The translations under genes and the position numbers were made by a program. DNA of 51,398 nt from Setaria digitata. Taxonomy: Eukaryota > Nematoda > Chromadorea > Rhabditida > Setariidae. The notes under the pieces are model-generated. The model ran no database searches, had not been told where the DNA came from, and saw nothing but the letters and a program-made list of their open reading frames with translations. Of this stretch, positions 37,601 to 48,565 are shown piece after piece (position 1 is the stretch's first letter; each line of letters starts with the position of its first letter). The DNA is taken from assembly GCA_003640385.1 (NCBI GenBank), contig RCAB01000441.1:1-51398 (forward strand), in the 5' to 3' direction.

Positions 37601-40600
37601 GCTAATTCCTTTTACATTACCGTATTTATTACTTTTGAAGGACATTCTCAATACAATATCCTATCCTTATCCAGGTACACCTACCTTCTCCAGGTACTAC
37701 TGTTATACTTTTATTCACCAATTTCATTCTTTTTATTAAAACTTTTCTCATTCTTTCTTCTTCTTTACTTTTAAACAATGATAATGAATGGTAAAACTTC
37801 GAAATAATGATACTTAGTGAAGGTTGCTGCACAATGTCTGCATACAATCAATTATTCTTGACCTTCGTTAAATTTTTGTTACTAATGAGAAAAAGCTACT
37901 GTACTACTGTTTTCATAGATTCAGTCATTTTGCCTTTGCATTATGATAGTGGGATGTTAGTGCATCAACTGCAGGTAATACATATTTGTAAGTGGAAATA
38001 ACACTTATCTTAATTACTCTTTTTTCTTTTTTGTTTTTAGATATCAAAAAAAAAATCATTGTACTGTAATGCAATGTACTATAAAATTTCTTTTCACGAT
38101 TTCTTCTAATAACCCAGTAATTGCTACCAAAAAAAGTGTTTGCTTGCAGTAATTATTTGAAGAACTATTCGTTATAAATTAGCAAAAATTTATTTCTTAT
38201 TTATTTTTCAAAAACTTTCAAATACCAATGAAGATTGCTTATCAGAATAATGAACTGCTAACGGTAATAACAATGTTAATAATTTCATCCCTGATAATCA
38301 TTATTAATGTAATATTAATGATATTGGTATTGATAGTTAATAATAATTATGATAATAATTAGTGTTATTGATATTACTAATAATAATAATAATTAGTACT
38401 ATTAACATTAGTATTATTAACAATTACAGTAATAGTTATTAACAGCGATATTAATTATTATAATTGATTCATCTATAATGACATTATTGTCATAATTATA
38501 ATTAGTAATAGTAATAGCAGTGGTAAATAATAACTATTATATAATATTACTGGCAATAATATTATTACGGTATTTATTATTATCGTTATTACCAAATCAT
38601 TATTGTCATTTCAGTTGAGGAAATATGAGTATTATTTGTAATTAGGTAATATGATTCAGGGGATTTTACAATTTCACTTCTGCTATTTTAACTTTCTTTG
38701 TCATCTTTCTTTTTTTTCTTTTTTTTTTTTTTTTAATTAATNAATTAATTAAGAAATAAAAGAATACAAATGATTGATGCTTGTAACGTGCTGTGCATGG
38801 TGGTGTTTCTGTTACTAAATTGTCATTTGTTTACTTTTGAAATGAAAGGTTGAAAAGAAAGAAAAAAAAAAAGAAAAAGGAAATAAAATGAAAAATTGAA
38901 ATTTGAATTGTTTATAATTTATGTAAATAAATGTTTTTTTGTTGTTTTTTTTTCTTTTTTTTTTCTGCAAGACTGAAAAAGTTTTAAACTGAGTGAATTT
39001 ATCCTTTGGGTAAAATTTGAATATTTTTACAAATAAGATTTTGTTTATAAAAGTAGATGAAAATCAGTAAAATTCAGCTTCCGTTTGATTGACTGATTTA
39101 TTGATCACTAATTAGTTGTTTATCGATGTAAATGAAAGAAAAAAAATTAGTGATTTGCAAAAGGAGTATTTAATTATTAATTAACTAATCCAAAATATAT
39201 CTCGATTTTTCTTTCTTTTTTTTTTTTTTTTTTTGCATAATTTACATGATGTTGGAAGAGGAAAAGGAAAGCACAAAGTGATTATCAATTGTTAATTAAT
39301 TAATTAATTGACTTATTTGCAGTGCATTGGAGTGAACAAATGGCTGAAGAAGGTGATGCGCTTACAATAAGCGAGCAATTACGACTTGCTAAAGATATGG
39401 GATATTCGGATGAAGAAATTATGCAAGCAATTAGTATGAATTGTGCTAGAGATGGGGTATTGTTTTGCTTATTTTCCATCCTTGAAATTTGCAAATAAAT
39501 GATTAAAAAAAATTCATTAATTGATAATAAGTATGTGATATGGAGCTTATCATTGCAATGAAAAATACGAATAGCAGTTACAAAAATTATTGAAAAAAAA
39601 AAAAAAAAAAAATTATGACCCTGATGGATAGGACTTTTATCGACGATGTTCAACGAATTAATATAATCAATTCATTAATTGATAATTTAATTGCATAAAC
39701 AAAAGTGCCTTAAAAAAAAAAAAATTTATTATGAGCTTATGCTATGTATGTGTTTTTTGAAAAATGTTATCTATGCATTAGATAATAATTAAATCAAAAA
39801 TTACTCAGTCCACTTTACTCAGTTAAAAAGATACAGATATTTTTATCTGTAAAATGAAGTTTTGCGAAATAAAAAAAAAAGCAATAAAATTTGCAAAAGA
39901 TATTTTTATGATAACGACGAAAAGTTAATCACAAATGGAGAGAAGCACATTTGTGTTAAATTTGATAATAATTTTCATAATAATAGTGATGGAGCACTTT
40001 AGGACTACAGTATCAAGATATTAATTATAATTTAAAAAGTGAATAAAAGGAAAGAGCATCAAATTATTCAATGTCAATTCCTAGAAAGAAAGATTAATTC
40101 CAAATGTATAGTTCAGTGTTACAGCAAAAAGTTGAATGTTACGGATAGAATTTACGATTTTAGAATTAAATATTTCAATATCACGTAAAAATTTCAGTAT
40201 TACACGTATGAAATTCAAATTTACGCAGAGGAATTTTTTTTCAGTGTTACACGTTACTTTACAAAATAAGAAATAGATTAAATGAATTTTCAATTAAAAA
40301 TATTTGAGAGTTTTTTTTTTTTTTTTTTTTTTACCTTTTAGTCATATCGAGCATTTTCGTCGACAAACGCAATGATTGATATGTTAGCAAGAGTGCAACG
40401 AATGTGCGACACAGCGGAATCAGTGGATGCCGGATGCGGAACGGATAAGAAGTGCGATAGTGTTGTCGAATTGGGAAACCGGACCGAACCGGATCTGGAC
40501 CGAAGGTTGTCAAGTTGCTGTTTCCGCTTTGCACCTTGCAATCGCTCCTCCTCACATGCACTGCAAACATTTGAGTTAGTTTGCCGAACAAAAGTATTTC

Positions 40601-41090
40601 ATTTTCGCAACTTAATTAATTAATGAGTGAAGCAGAAATCAGTTTTTGTTTTTTCAATTCCTGAAATCGAAATTTTATCGCATGCATGCAATATATTGAA
40701 AATATTAAATTTTAATACTTGAATATTTTGGAAAAGAAGTATATGATTTGAAGTATAATAAGAAGTTCAGTCTAGAAATTAATAAAGTTAATGGAATAAA
40801 TATATTTTATTACTTGCATTCGTACGAGTTTGTGATAATTAAGTTCAGATATGATTTTGATTCCTTTGAGTTGATTATTGTTTTAGGTTTTAATTATTTT
40901 AAAAAAAGCGATTGATTTAAATAATTTTAATAATTAAAAAAAAAGCGATTGATTTAAATAATTGAAGTTAAAAAAAAAGAATGAAAAAAAAATGTTTCTT
41001 ATTATTTTTGATTTCGTAGGTGTAAATTTTTCAGATGGGAAAAGGTATTATATTTATTATATCATTTTTCTGCTTTGTAAGTTTCTTTTC

Positions 41091-41121
<31 letters not shown>

Positions 41122-43141
41122 AAAAATTTGTGAGAATAACTTCGAGAGTTAACTTCAGTGATCACTTCGTAAAACTTTCCATATTTTGAATTTCATTAGT
41201 ATTTTATATTTTCGATTATCAATACCTCTCATTTTGCTTTTTATTTTCTATTTTTAATATTATTGTGTTGTTTGCTTGAGCCGAAAATACTTCAAGAAAT
41301 ATTTCCACCATTTTATGGCGTGAAGCAATTGCTGTAATACCTTAAAAATTGATAACAGATGTGGGAATAAGTATCTTGTGATAATGATAATGATACTTAC
41401 TTAACCTGAGGCGTACTGATAATTCAAGTAAAGTAATATCTATCTAAATATCATATAAGGAAAATAATTTTACTTCTGAATTATACCACTGCTTACTTCT
41501 ATTTCTTGTGTTATTATTACAAATTTTAACATCTCATTTCAATAATAAATAAAATCACTTGAATTTTTCTTTTTTTTTTTTTTTGGTATTAATATTTTCT
41601 TAATGAGAAGAAATATTGTTGTACCGTATGGTAGCAATGATAAAGTGATATTGTCATTAATGTAATTTAAAAGAAAGTCAACACATTTATGATAATGTTT
41701 AAAATTTCAATAGGGGTGATAATAACATATATAATTTTTAATTGTCAGTTAAAGTGTTGAATTTTGGCAATTATTTTGTCATTAAATTTTACATTAGTTG
41801 CTTTTTTCTCGAAGTTTTATGTTTCTCCTGAAGTCTCTTCTTTTTTTTTTTTTTTTTTTTTAATATAATTAATTTAATTGGTGATTCTTTTTGCATAAGG
41901 ATGGAAGGAAGAAGCAATGATATATTAAATTAGATTAAAATAATCATAGGAAACAAAGCAGTCACTTTTTCAATTCAGTAAGCTTTCGTTTCAGAGGGTA
42001 TCAGGTCAAGGATTTGGCAATCGATTAATTAGGTTGATTTAATTATGATAATACATTGATCGTGAAAATTCGATCTTTGTATAGAGGTTTCAATTACTTT
42101 ATAAGTTTACAGTGGCTATGCTCGTGGGTCACCGTCATATACGTCTGCAACTTCGGGTATACGTCGCGCTACGTCATTTCACAGTGCATCACCATCACTT
42201 CGCAAATCACCAGGTTTATTAATTTAAATTAAATTTTAAAACAAAATAAAAACACATCACTTGATAGGTATGGATAGTTTTAGCACTTTTACATCACTGA
42301 GTGAAATGCTGCAAGAACGAAAGTGGATTAAACATAGCTGTAGCTAATGAGTAATTTCAGTTATTGAATAAAATATTAATTATCATCAATAATCAATCGA
42401 TTGAAACTCAAGAAAACAAAAGACCGCTTTCCTAAAAAATGGATATTAAAATTTTGTACCTGAACAAAAAAAAAAAAAAACGAAAATTTTTTATCCGAAA
42501 AATGTTCCCTTTTTTTTTTCATTTTAATTTTTGGAATTTTATATTTCAGACACGGTGACATCATCGATTTATGAATATCGTTCGAATCCACCACAATTTC
42601 AATTGCAACGACTGCTTGATGCTTTTGAAAAAGAGCAAAAAAGTTTTAATGACGAATCGACACGATCAATTCGTGCACTAGAGGTATGATAATATTATCA
42701 TTTTATTATTGGAAAAGAAATTGAAACGATTTAATTTGTTATTTTTTTGGAAATGATTGAAAGGAAGGAGAGCTTATGGAATTCAAATATTGGATAATTC
42801 GGTAAATATTAAGTGTTTAGAATTATTCATAATTCAAATACTATTGCAAACATGAAATGATGCATTGAAATTCTGGTATTTTTTTTTTTTTTTCAAATCC
42901 GAAATTTTTAATTTAGGAACGATGTAGGCAATTTGCGGACAATCAGGCAATTCTTCAAGTTCGACTTTTAGAAAAAGATTCCGAAATAGAATTGCTAAAA
43001 GCACAGCTAGCCACACGTTCTACAGTTGATGAGCAGCTGCAATTAACGAAAACAAAATTGGATAACGAAGTAAAAATAAAATTTTATCATTTAATCACTC
43101 AGTCAGTAACGTTTGATCATTTCGAATTAAAAACTAACTTT

Positions 43142-43177
<36 letters not shown>

Positions 43178-43597
43178 NTTTTGATATTCAAAAAATTCGA
43201 ATATATTACATCGGTTTCTATAGCTGATAAGTGAAAAGAAAAAAATTCTCAAGTATTTTTTTTTTCTTGCAAAAAATGAAAGACAAAAATTAAAAATAAA
43301 AGTTTGTAAAATTTCTTAGGAAAGCAAATTATCATTATATATGTCTAAAACAGGTTTGCTGGTAAATAATTTTATTAATTTTTTCGTTGGATTGATTGCT
43401 TTTTATTTTTAGTTAATTTTAATTGGCTGTAATTAGCTTATCTAATTGGCTGTTTTTATTTTTTTTTTGTCTTTTCAAATTTTCGTCTTTTTATTATCAT
43501 TTTTTTTTTTCATTTATTCAGTGGAAGTAACAATGAAATAAATATAAGTTTAAAGCTCGAGATTTTTATACCCTCTCAATTGCTTTTTATATGCTTT

Positions 43598-43630
<33 letters not shown>

Positions 43631-46600
43631 CTGCAAACTATGCAATTTATGCTTATTCACTTCTTTGTTTCTTGTTTCATTATTTTCAGCTCCTTTTTTA
43701 AGCTAGCTTCTTCCGTTTCTTTTCTTTTTCCGGTTTTTGAAAATTCTAAAATTGCTGAAAAATTCTGGAAATATCAGTACTATTCAAATGAACATCAGTT
43801 TTCGTTAAATTAGAATAAAATTAATTTAGAAAATGCGAATGGAAAAAAAAAATATCATTTTGGATGTGAAATTTTGCGAATTATTTATAATATCGAGCAG
43901 AAGAGTGAAAATTGTTTTTAAAAAAAAAAAAAGATTGAAATTTTCGAAAATTTGAATAGAAAAAGAGGGAAACAATTAAGGAATGATTAAATAACATATG
44001 GAATATTTCGATGCATGCTTAATATAACCGCATGCTGCATGCTTTTTATATATTTTAATGCCCTTTTTGTTTGTAATTTTGATCCTTTCTTCTCTAAATT
44101 TTAGCAAAAATTGATGCTCAATGGGTCATTTTGTCTTTGAATTGAAATTTTATCGTTGTGCTAAAATTTTTTTCGAAACAAAAAAATTTTTTCAGTTACT
44201 CGAAAATAAGAGTAAAACTGATCAAATTCGTGCTTTAACGGAGCAAGCTGAAATCGTTAAAAGGCAGCACGAAAATGAACTTCGAGAAAAAGATAAGGTA
44301 ATTTTAATAATCTTATATAGGAAATCCTAGTTAACTGAATTTGATCAAAAGTTTTTTTTTTTTTTAAAAAAAAAAAAACTTTTAATCAAATCATTCTGAA
44401 AATTTGTGGATAAGTTACATCAGTCATGATAATCATTTCATGTGCAGTTAAAAGGCATGTTTGGCGAGAAGTTATTTTGTTGATTGCTTGTCATGGGTTG
44501 AAAATCAATTGTTTTATTAAGCAATTGCTGATAACTTTTGATAAATGATAAGCTTGCTGCTGCATGTTCATTTCTTTTAAAGATTTCCTAGTTTTTGGAG
44601 ACACAAAAAACACATTTGTTATAGTTAAAATTTTCAACTGTTCAAGTCATCACATATGTTTGATCCGGAATTATCTGCTTGTAACTTCTTGTAATTTTTG
44701 ATACCATTGGTTAGCTTGCCTGTAAATATGATAGATTAATTTAAATGGCAATCTATTATGATTCACAGAAGTTTATACTAAGCTCAATTAATAAATTAAG
44801 CTCAATTAATTGAAATTAATACTAGTCAATCATCATCTAGATTGGTTATGTTTAAGATCAGCGCAAAATTTTTCATTCCGTTAATTTTAGCAAATTTCCT
44901 AGCACTGTACAGCACAGCATTGATCGGCACTTTCATTACTCTTAACTAATTGTTTCATTTATTTTAGTGTATCAGTGAGCTATTTTCGAAATTAAAAGCA
45001 GCTGAAGATGTAAGTAAGCCAGCAGTTGAAAAAAGTGCAAATCTTCAATGTGAAATTGAGGAATTGAAAAGACAGGTGAATAATAATTTCGATTAAATTT
45101 TCATCTTTGCGTTTTCGGAAAAGCAAAAAGGAATAAGTGGGAGAATGGAAAAGATTTTGAATAATTTGCCGTTAATTAACACTAATTAACAAGACAGACT
45201 GATAGCAGTAGCTGTATGAAAGAAAGCGATTCATTTATCGCAGAAGATGTTATTTTATTCATAATAAATTTCCTCTATTTTTTTTTTTTTTTCATCCTTT
45301 TTATTGAAAATTAATATCTTTGTGTGACTACATTAACGTATTTATATTTGTCAACATTTGCCGTTTATGCGCATCTAAATAATTATCAGTAATTATCAAG
45401 TACACGCTTCTAATATAAGTATTTTATTTCTGATATACACAACGTATGAGTTTTAATGTGCGATTAATTTAAAGGATTTTTTTCTCTTTCGGAAAAAAAA
45501 TTCAAGCTGCAGTGATCAAAAATAATTTTGAAGTGGTTTTTTTTTTTCTTTTTTTTTTTTACAATTTTTTCGTTTAAATTCCAAACATTTTAAAGCTAGC
45601 CAAAAAGGAAGCTGATCTCGAGAAATGTGGAAACTGTTATGATGAAATGCGAAAAGCTGAGCAATTAATTGAACAAATTCGATTGGAACGTGATGAAGTG
45701 CGATCAACACTCAATAAAATACCAACATGTGTTATCTGTCTTGATAAGCGGGTTTGTTCTTCTTAATACTGATCTCTCTTGATAAGCGGGTTTGTTCTTC
45801 TTAATACTGATCTCTCTTGATAAGCGGGTTTGTTCTTCTTAATACTGCAATTAGCAAAGTTTAAAAACATAGTAGAAGAATAATAACAATAAACAAATAT
45901 ATACGAGCATAGCTAAAATTTAGGAATTAATGATTCAGTGATAAAATTTGTACTATTAGTACAATATGGTAGTCAAACTTTCGCTGCAAGTTTAATTTAA
46001 CCATTTTCAATTTACAATATTTTTAATCTCTTTTCTACTACGAATGATTTCAAAATAATCGTTTATGAGACTGTTACTGCAAATAACTATCTTGAAATCA
46101 TTCTTAGTGAAGAAAAAAATTCGATAGCTATAAAGTTATTCAACTGTTTGAATAACTTTCACACATGATTTATCAATTTTTAATTAAATTAAATTTGATA
46201 ATTCATATTTTTTTTTTCAGTCTTTTATAACCAGTTTACGATAGTTCTGTGGAAGCCGAAATAAATGTCAAGCGTTATGAGGAAAATTTGAAAATTATGA
46301 TATTAATACTCTTAGCTTCCAATGAGAAAAAAAGAAAAGCGGACCTCTTTCCTATCATATCATATCATATCATATCAAATTTATCATTATTTTTTTACCA
46401 CTAAAATTCAATTTTTAGATTTTCTCTCGTATTAGCACTACCATCCATACTCATTTGAGGTAGAAAAATAATAATAAATTATAATGTACCATTGTGTATT
46501 TGCTATTATCAGTGATCTGATATAATGTTTTAATATCATTAATTATTTTAGCCACAAATGCTTTATATGCCATGCTCACATTTTATTTGTTGCGAAGGAT

Positions 46601-46671
46601 GTGGCAGTCGATTCGAACAATGTCCTGCATGTCGACAAAAAATATGCGGCAAAATAACTGTTTATCAATGA
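16658..46671 (+). CDS. Large UBA/coiled-coil/RING E3-like protein with propeller-like N-terminus
   Basis: Exons: 16658-16863, 19019-19118, 19455-19606, 20036-20220, 20934-21198, 21572-21749, 22084-22245, 29004-29181, 32240-32361, 37675-37693, 37919-37987, 39323-39456, 40342-40574, 42113-42213, 42268-42339, 42550-42683, 42917-43069, 44196-44297, 44968-45075, 45596-45751, 46552-46671. Every junction keeps frame (2949 nt, 982 residues). Residues about 1-360 contain Trp/Leu blade-like strings (PKIWLLHL, PQLWILELKTMRWHRL) suggesting a kelch- or WD-like propeller. A Ser/Gln/Pro linker spans about 417-545. A UBA-like segment (LRLAKDMGYSDEEIMQAI) lies at about 560-610, a coiled coil at 750-930, and a RING at 936-970: C-x2-C-x11-C-x-H-x3-C-x2-C-x6-C-x2-C, the spacing of IAP RINGs, close to the C-terminus. 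Likely a ubiquitin ligase; substrate unknown. The start could lie upstream, since 16606-16657 is also open. An annotation might split it at the long introns (29.2-39.3 kb). AATAAA is at 46688-46693. Confidence 0.7.
19455..19606 (+). other. Short internal exon of the large RING gene, easily missed
   Basis: This 152-nt exon is below common ORF length cutoffs. It follows TTATTTAG, precedes GTAAGT, and changes the phase from 0 to 2 exactly as the flanking exons (19019-19118 and 20036-20220) require. It reads IFDIAFLDELTICLVLQNRE and continues for about 50 residues in hydrophobic, blade-like strands. Without it the next exon could be reached in frame only through a poor GAGGAAG acceptor. Confidence 0.75.
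20649..20840. repeat. Three tandem copies of a 64-bp unit inside an intron
   Basis: Units at 20649-20712, 20713-20776 and 20777-20840 differ at only a few positions, so the amplification is recent. They lie in the intron between exons 20036-20220 and 20934-21198. No N is present, so this is not one of the contig-end duplications. Confidence 0.92.
21900..21990. repeat. Short direct repeats of an ATATACTAAATTTGAAT motif
   Basis: The motif recurs four times with small changes within 90 bp of the intron between exons 21572-21749 and 22084-22245. Confidence 0.6.
23170..23370. repeat. Near-identical 99-bp duplication flanking the N at 23271 (assembly join)
   Basis: The segment starting AATCTATTGTAATTCTGC and ending CTACTGAAAAA appears on both sides of the N with one C/G difference (TTCACTTT versus TTCGCTTT) and different A-run lengths. 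The single difference could be an allelic variant. Confidence 0.88.
24057..24176. repeat. Near-identical duplication flanking the N at 24114 (assembly join)
   Basis: A segment of about 55 bp starting CTTCCTTCTTAAATTTCAA and ending GGTGGACCGTT lies directly on both sides of the N. Confidence 0.88.
24985..25046. repeat. Perfect 29-bp inverted repeat with a 4-base loop
   Basis: Arms 24985-25013 (starting ATACCACTAAACTTAATTA) and 25018-25046 are exact reverse complements with AAAA between them. Transcribed in the intron, this would form a long uninterrupted hairpin. Such perfection can also come from a fold-back artefact during library preparation. It is longer and more perfect than chance AT palindromes elsewhere in the window. 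Confidence 0.9.
26746..26880. repeat. Interrupted (AAT)n-type microsatellite
   Basis: About 135 bp made largely of AAT/AAATAAT units with occasional G (GATAAT, AGTAAT). On the minus strand this yields a Leu/Tyr/Ile-rich open frame that is an artefact of the repeat. Confidence 0.85.
29395..29478. repeat. 50-bp tandem duplication in an intron
   Basis: The segment starting GTCAATGATAAATTTTCAAG occurs at 29395 and again at 29445. An inverted partner of its core (TTATTAACTTGAAA) lies just upstream at about 29348. Confidence 0.7.
31868..31923. repeat. (CT)n-rich microsatellite
   Basis: Two TCTC runs separated by a short CCTTCCCTCGCTC interruption. On the plus strand it lies within the intron upstream of exon 32240. 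Confidence 0.85.
33057..33128 (+). other. Weak candidate cassette exon, 72 nt
   Basis: Follows CTCTTCAG and reads VCFIIGTAFMANACASSAND then ICQH before GTTTAC. It is in phase 0 at both ends, so inclusion would keep the frame between exons 32240-32361 and 37675-37693. The donor is weak and the peptide has no family match, so it may be chance. Confidence 0.2.
33186..33438. repeat. CA microsatellite and duplication flanking the N at 33318
   Basis: A (CA)n tract followed by a segment of about 110 bp (starting CATACCTACACGTGTA, ending AACGTTATCGCTGA) is present on both sides of the N with one C/T difference. The duplication fits an unmerged contig join within a repeat. Confidence 0.85.
35968..36015. 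repeat. 26-bp spaced direct repeat
   Basis: The 22-base core starting AAATTACTTCACATAATTTG occurs at 35968-35989 and 35994-36015, separated by four bases. Confidence 0.8.
37675..37693 (+). other. Candidate 19-nt microexon of the large RING gene
   Basis: Flanked by TTATCCAG and GTACTA, it encodes VHLPSP plus one base. It converts phase 0 (end of exon 32240-32361) into phase 1, exactly what exon 37919-37987 needs. Without it the two halves of the gene do not join in frame. Microexons are rare and the evidence is phase logic only. Confidence 0.4.
37919..37987 (+). other. Short internal exon of the large RING gene
   Basis: Follows TTTTCATAG, precedes GTAAGT, and reads SVILPLHYDSGMLVHQLQVI in phase 1 to 1. 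An alternative GTAATA donor at 37975 would break the frame to the next exon at 39323. It bridges the propeller-linker half and the UBA-RING half. Confidence 0.55.
38270..38610. repeat. AT-rich trinucleotide (AAT/ATT) low-complexity region
   Basis: A long run of interrupted ATT/AAT units in an intron of the large RING gene, similar to the arrays near 16440-16510 and 32550-32760. No coding content. Confidence 0.75.
42268..42339 (+). other. Candidate 72-nt cassette exon of the large RING gene
   Basis: Follows TTGATAG, precedes GTAGCT, and reads MDSFSTFTSLSEMLQERKWI. Both ends are phase 1, so it can be included or skipped without a frame change. Reading through its weak donor would stop within three codons (CS then TAA) and remove the coiled coil and RING. 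Confidence 0.5.
45740..45847. repeat. Triplicated 38-bp unit spanning an exon-intron junction
   Basis: Units start at 45740, 45778 and 45816; the third lacks its last bases. The first unit contains the end of the penultimate coding exon and its GGTTTGTT donor, so the same donor sequence is present three times. Using the second or third donor would read VCSS and stop before the rest of the RING. Confidence 0.93.
46353..46376. repeat. Pentanucleotide (TATCA)n microsatellite
   Basis: About five copies of TATCA in the last intron of the large RING gene. Confidence 0.85.
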
Positions 46672-48565
46672 ATTTTACATTGATAAGAATAAATTTGCAA
46701 TCATTCTGGATCACATAGAAGCACTAATTTCAGTGTATATTCTCAAGAAATTGAGAGGAATGAGAATGAAGAGAAATCATTTCTTATGGATTATAATTTT
46801 TAGGAGAGAAGAGATGAAAGAAAAAATAATTGATTAATTAAGTATTAATTGATCTTCCTGCATCAATAGTTTATTATCAGAGTGATTCTTCCTCTTCTAG
46901 AAGCTTGCTTTGTTTATTATATCTCATATTCTTTTCTTTTCCTAATTCTTATGGTAAACCCTAAATCAACAGGGGTATTTCAAACTTGGGTAATATTCTA
47001 CATATTGATACAGATACTGTTCTGCCAATTTAACTCATTTTTTTTTTCTATTGCATTTGTAATTATCGCTATCATCATTATCAATATTATTATCACTAGT
47101 TTCATTGTGAACTAACTTATAATAATCACTGTCTAAAAAATCCTGCCAAAATGTTTCTTTCAATATTTGTAAAATTTTGTCTCCCTTTTTTTTTTTTTAT
47201 TTTTGTTTTTCATCTTGCTTTTTTACCAACTTCGTCACCCAATTATTCTATTCTTTTTCATTTCTCCCTGCCATTTACTATTTTGTTTTTATGCTATCGT
47301 TTTATTTTGTTATTAAAAATAAGTGTAAATTTTTTTCTTTTTTTTCGGAGCATGCCTGTTTCAGCATTTAACTTTGCCTCCTGTTTTCTTCTAACAGTGA
47401 AAAAAAAAATCGTAGTAGCAATTTCGATGAAAAAAAAAAAATCACTAACGTTAATAGCACTAAGTGACAGTTAGCAATTGTAGAAATGACAACAACAGTA
47501 GCAATGATGGTGCAATACGGCAATCTTTCTATTTTATTATTGCGATTTTGAAGAAGCAAATATTTCCAAATAAAATAGTGAAGCTCACCATAAAAACTAT
47601 GACAAAATGAAGTGACACAGTATACGTGAAGCCTGGCGTATCAGAAATGTTTATGATTTATGTGATAGGTTTATAAGATCAAAAACAGTGAAACTTGTTC
47701 ATTTAAGGAGCAAGGTCAAAGTGATGCAATATACCAGACTGGTGAAAAGTATTCGAAATTGTGGACATGAAATAATAGGAGTACCGTCTAAATATATTAT
47801 TATTATTATTATGTACACATTACAATGTATTACAGGCAATTTATATCAAAGATCATAATGATATTCACTTAAAAATAGAAATCCACTTCTTTAGACATAT
47901 GTTCATATTTCGCTCTTGGTGATATAATCGATCGAGAGTCTAATGTTCGTTGCAATTTCCGTCAAGCTTGCTCATCAAGATTTGTTTCATGGCAAATATT
48001 ACCACTCTATAGCAAATTTAAAAAGAGGTGTAGAACTTTAGCATCCAAAGAATGAATTTTGAAAATTTGGTGGATAAATTATGAGTGAAAAATAATTTTA
48101 TTCCTTCGGTTCTGTAATTCTCCCTAAAATGTCAGTAAGCTATTTTGCACATCCAATAAATTTAATTTTTTTAGGCTGTTTATTCCTAGGACTAGGTTTC
48201 TGTATCCGATGAGAACTCAAACTTTGAAAATATAATCACCCTGTTTCCGAACGCTGTTCTGATGTTATGAATAAAGAGATATATGCTTATGAAAGCATAT
48301 GTAAAAGCGGCTGAAATAGTGCAGAATTTCATTAATCAAAAGTTTTCTGCCAGTTCAACATTCAGGCTTCACGAAATTTCGAGGAACAAAGTTTTAAATC
48401 TTAGCAGTGATTTCTAGGTTTAATTTTATAATCTTCGTATATAGTAAAGTAGGAAGCTGATTTAGTAACTAGTCAGTTTCCTATTTATCAAATCCTGCTT
48501 CAATATCCACCCATTCTTAATTCAGAAGCCACAAAACTCTACAGTTTAATCAAAATATTACACAT
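46672..48565. other. Intergenic region between convergent genes
   Basis: 3' flanks of the RING gene (+) and the small heat shock gene (-). AATAAA at 46688-46693 is only 17 nt past the RING stop. TTTAAT at 48545-48550 gives an ATTAAA variant 16 nt past the heat shock gene stop. The T-rich frames near 46.9-47.5 kb are not supported as genes. From 47.6 to 48.5 kb the composition is less homopolymeric, but no coding exon was found. Confidence 0.5.

Larger units (their letters stand above)
32362..37674 (+). other. 5.3-kb intron of the large RING gene
   Basis: Starts GTAAGT after exon 32240-32361. It holds AT-rich trinucleotide arrays (about 32550-32760), a CA-rich region with an N-flanking duplication (33186-33438), many poly-T tracts and one weak candidate cassette exon at 33057-33128. 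Confidence 0.5.

Noticed and set aside
40331..40591. Minus-strand frames of 67-86 codons
   Set aside because: They are shadows of plus-strand exon 40342-40574, whose phase and splice sites fit the large gene.
46882..47474. Hydrophobic frames of 77 and 107 codons after the RING gene
   Set aside because: T-rich 3' flank; Phe/Ile composition and absence of conserved motifs indicate non-coding sequence.
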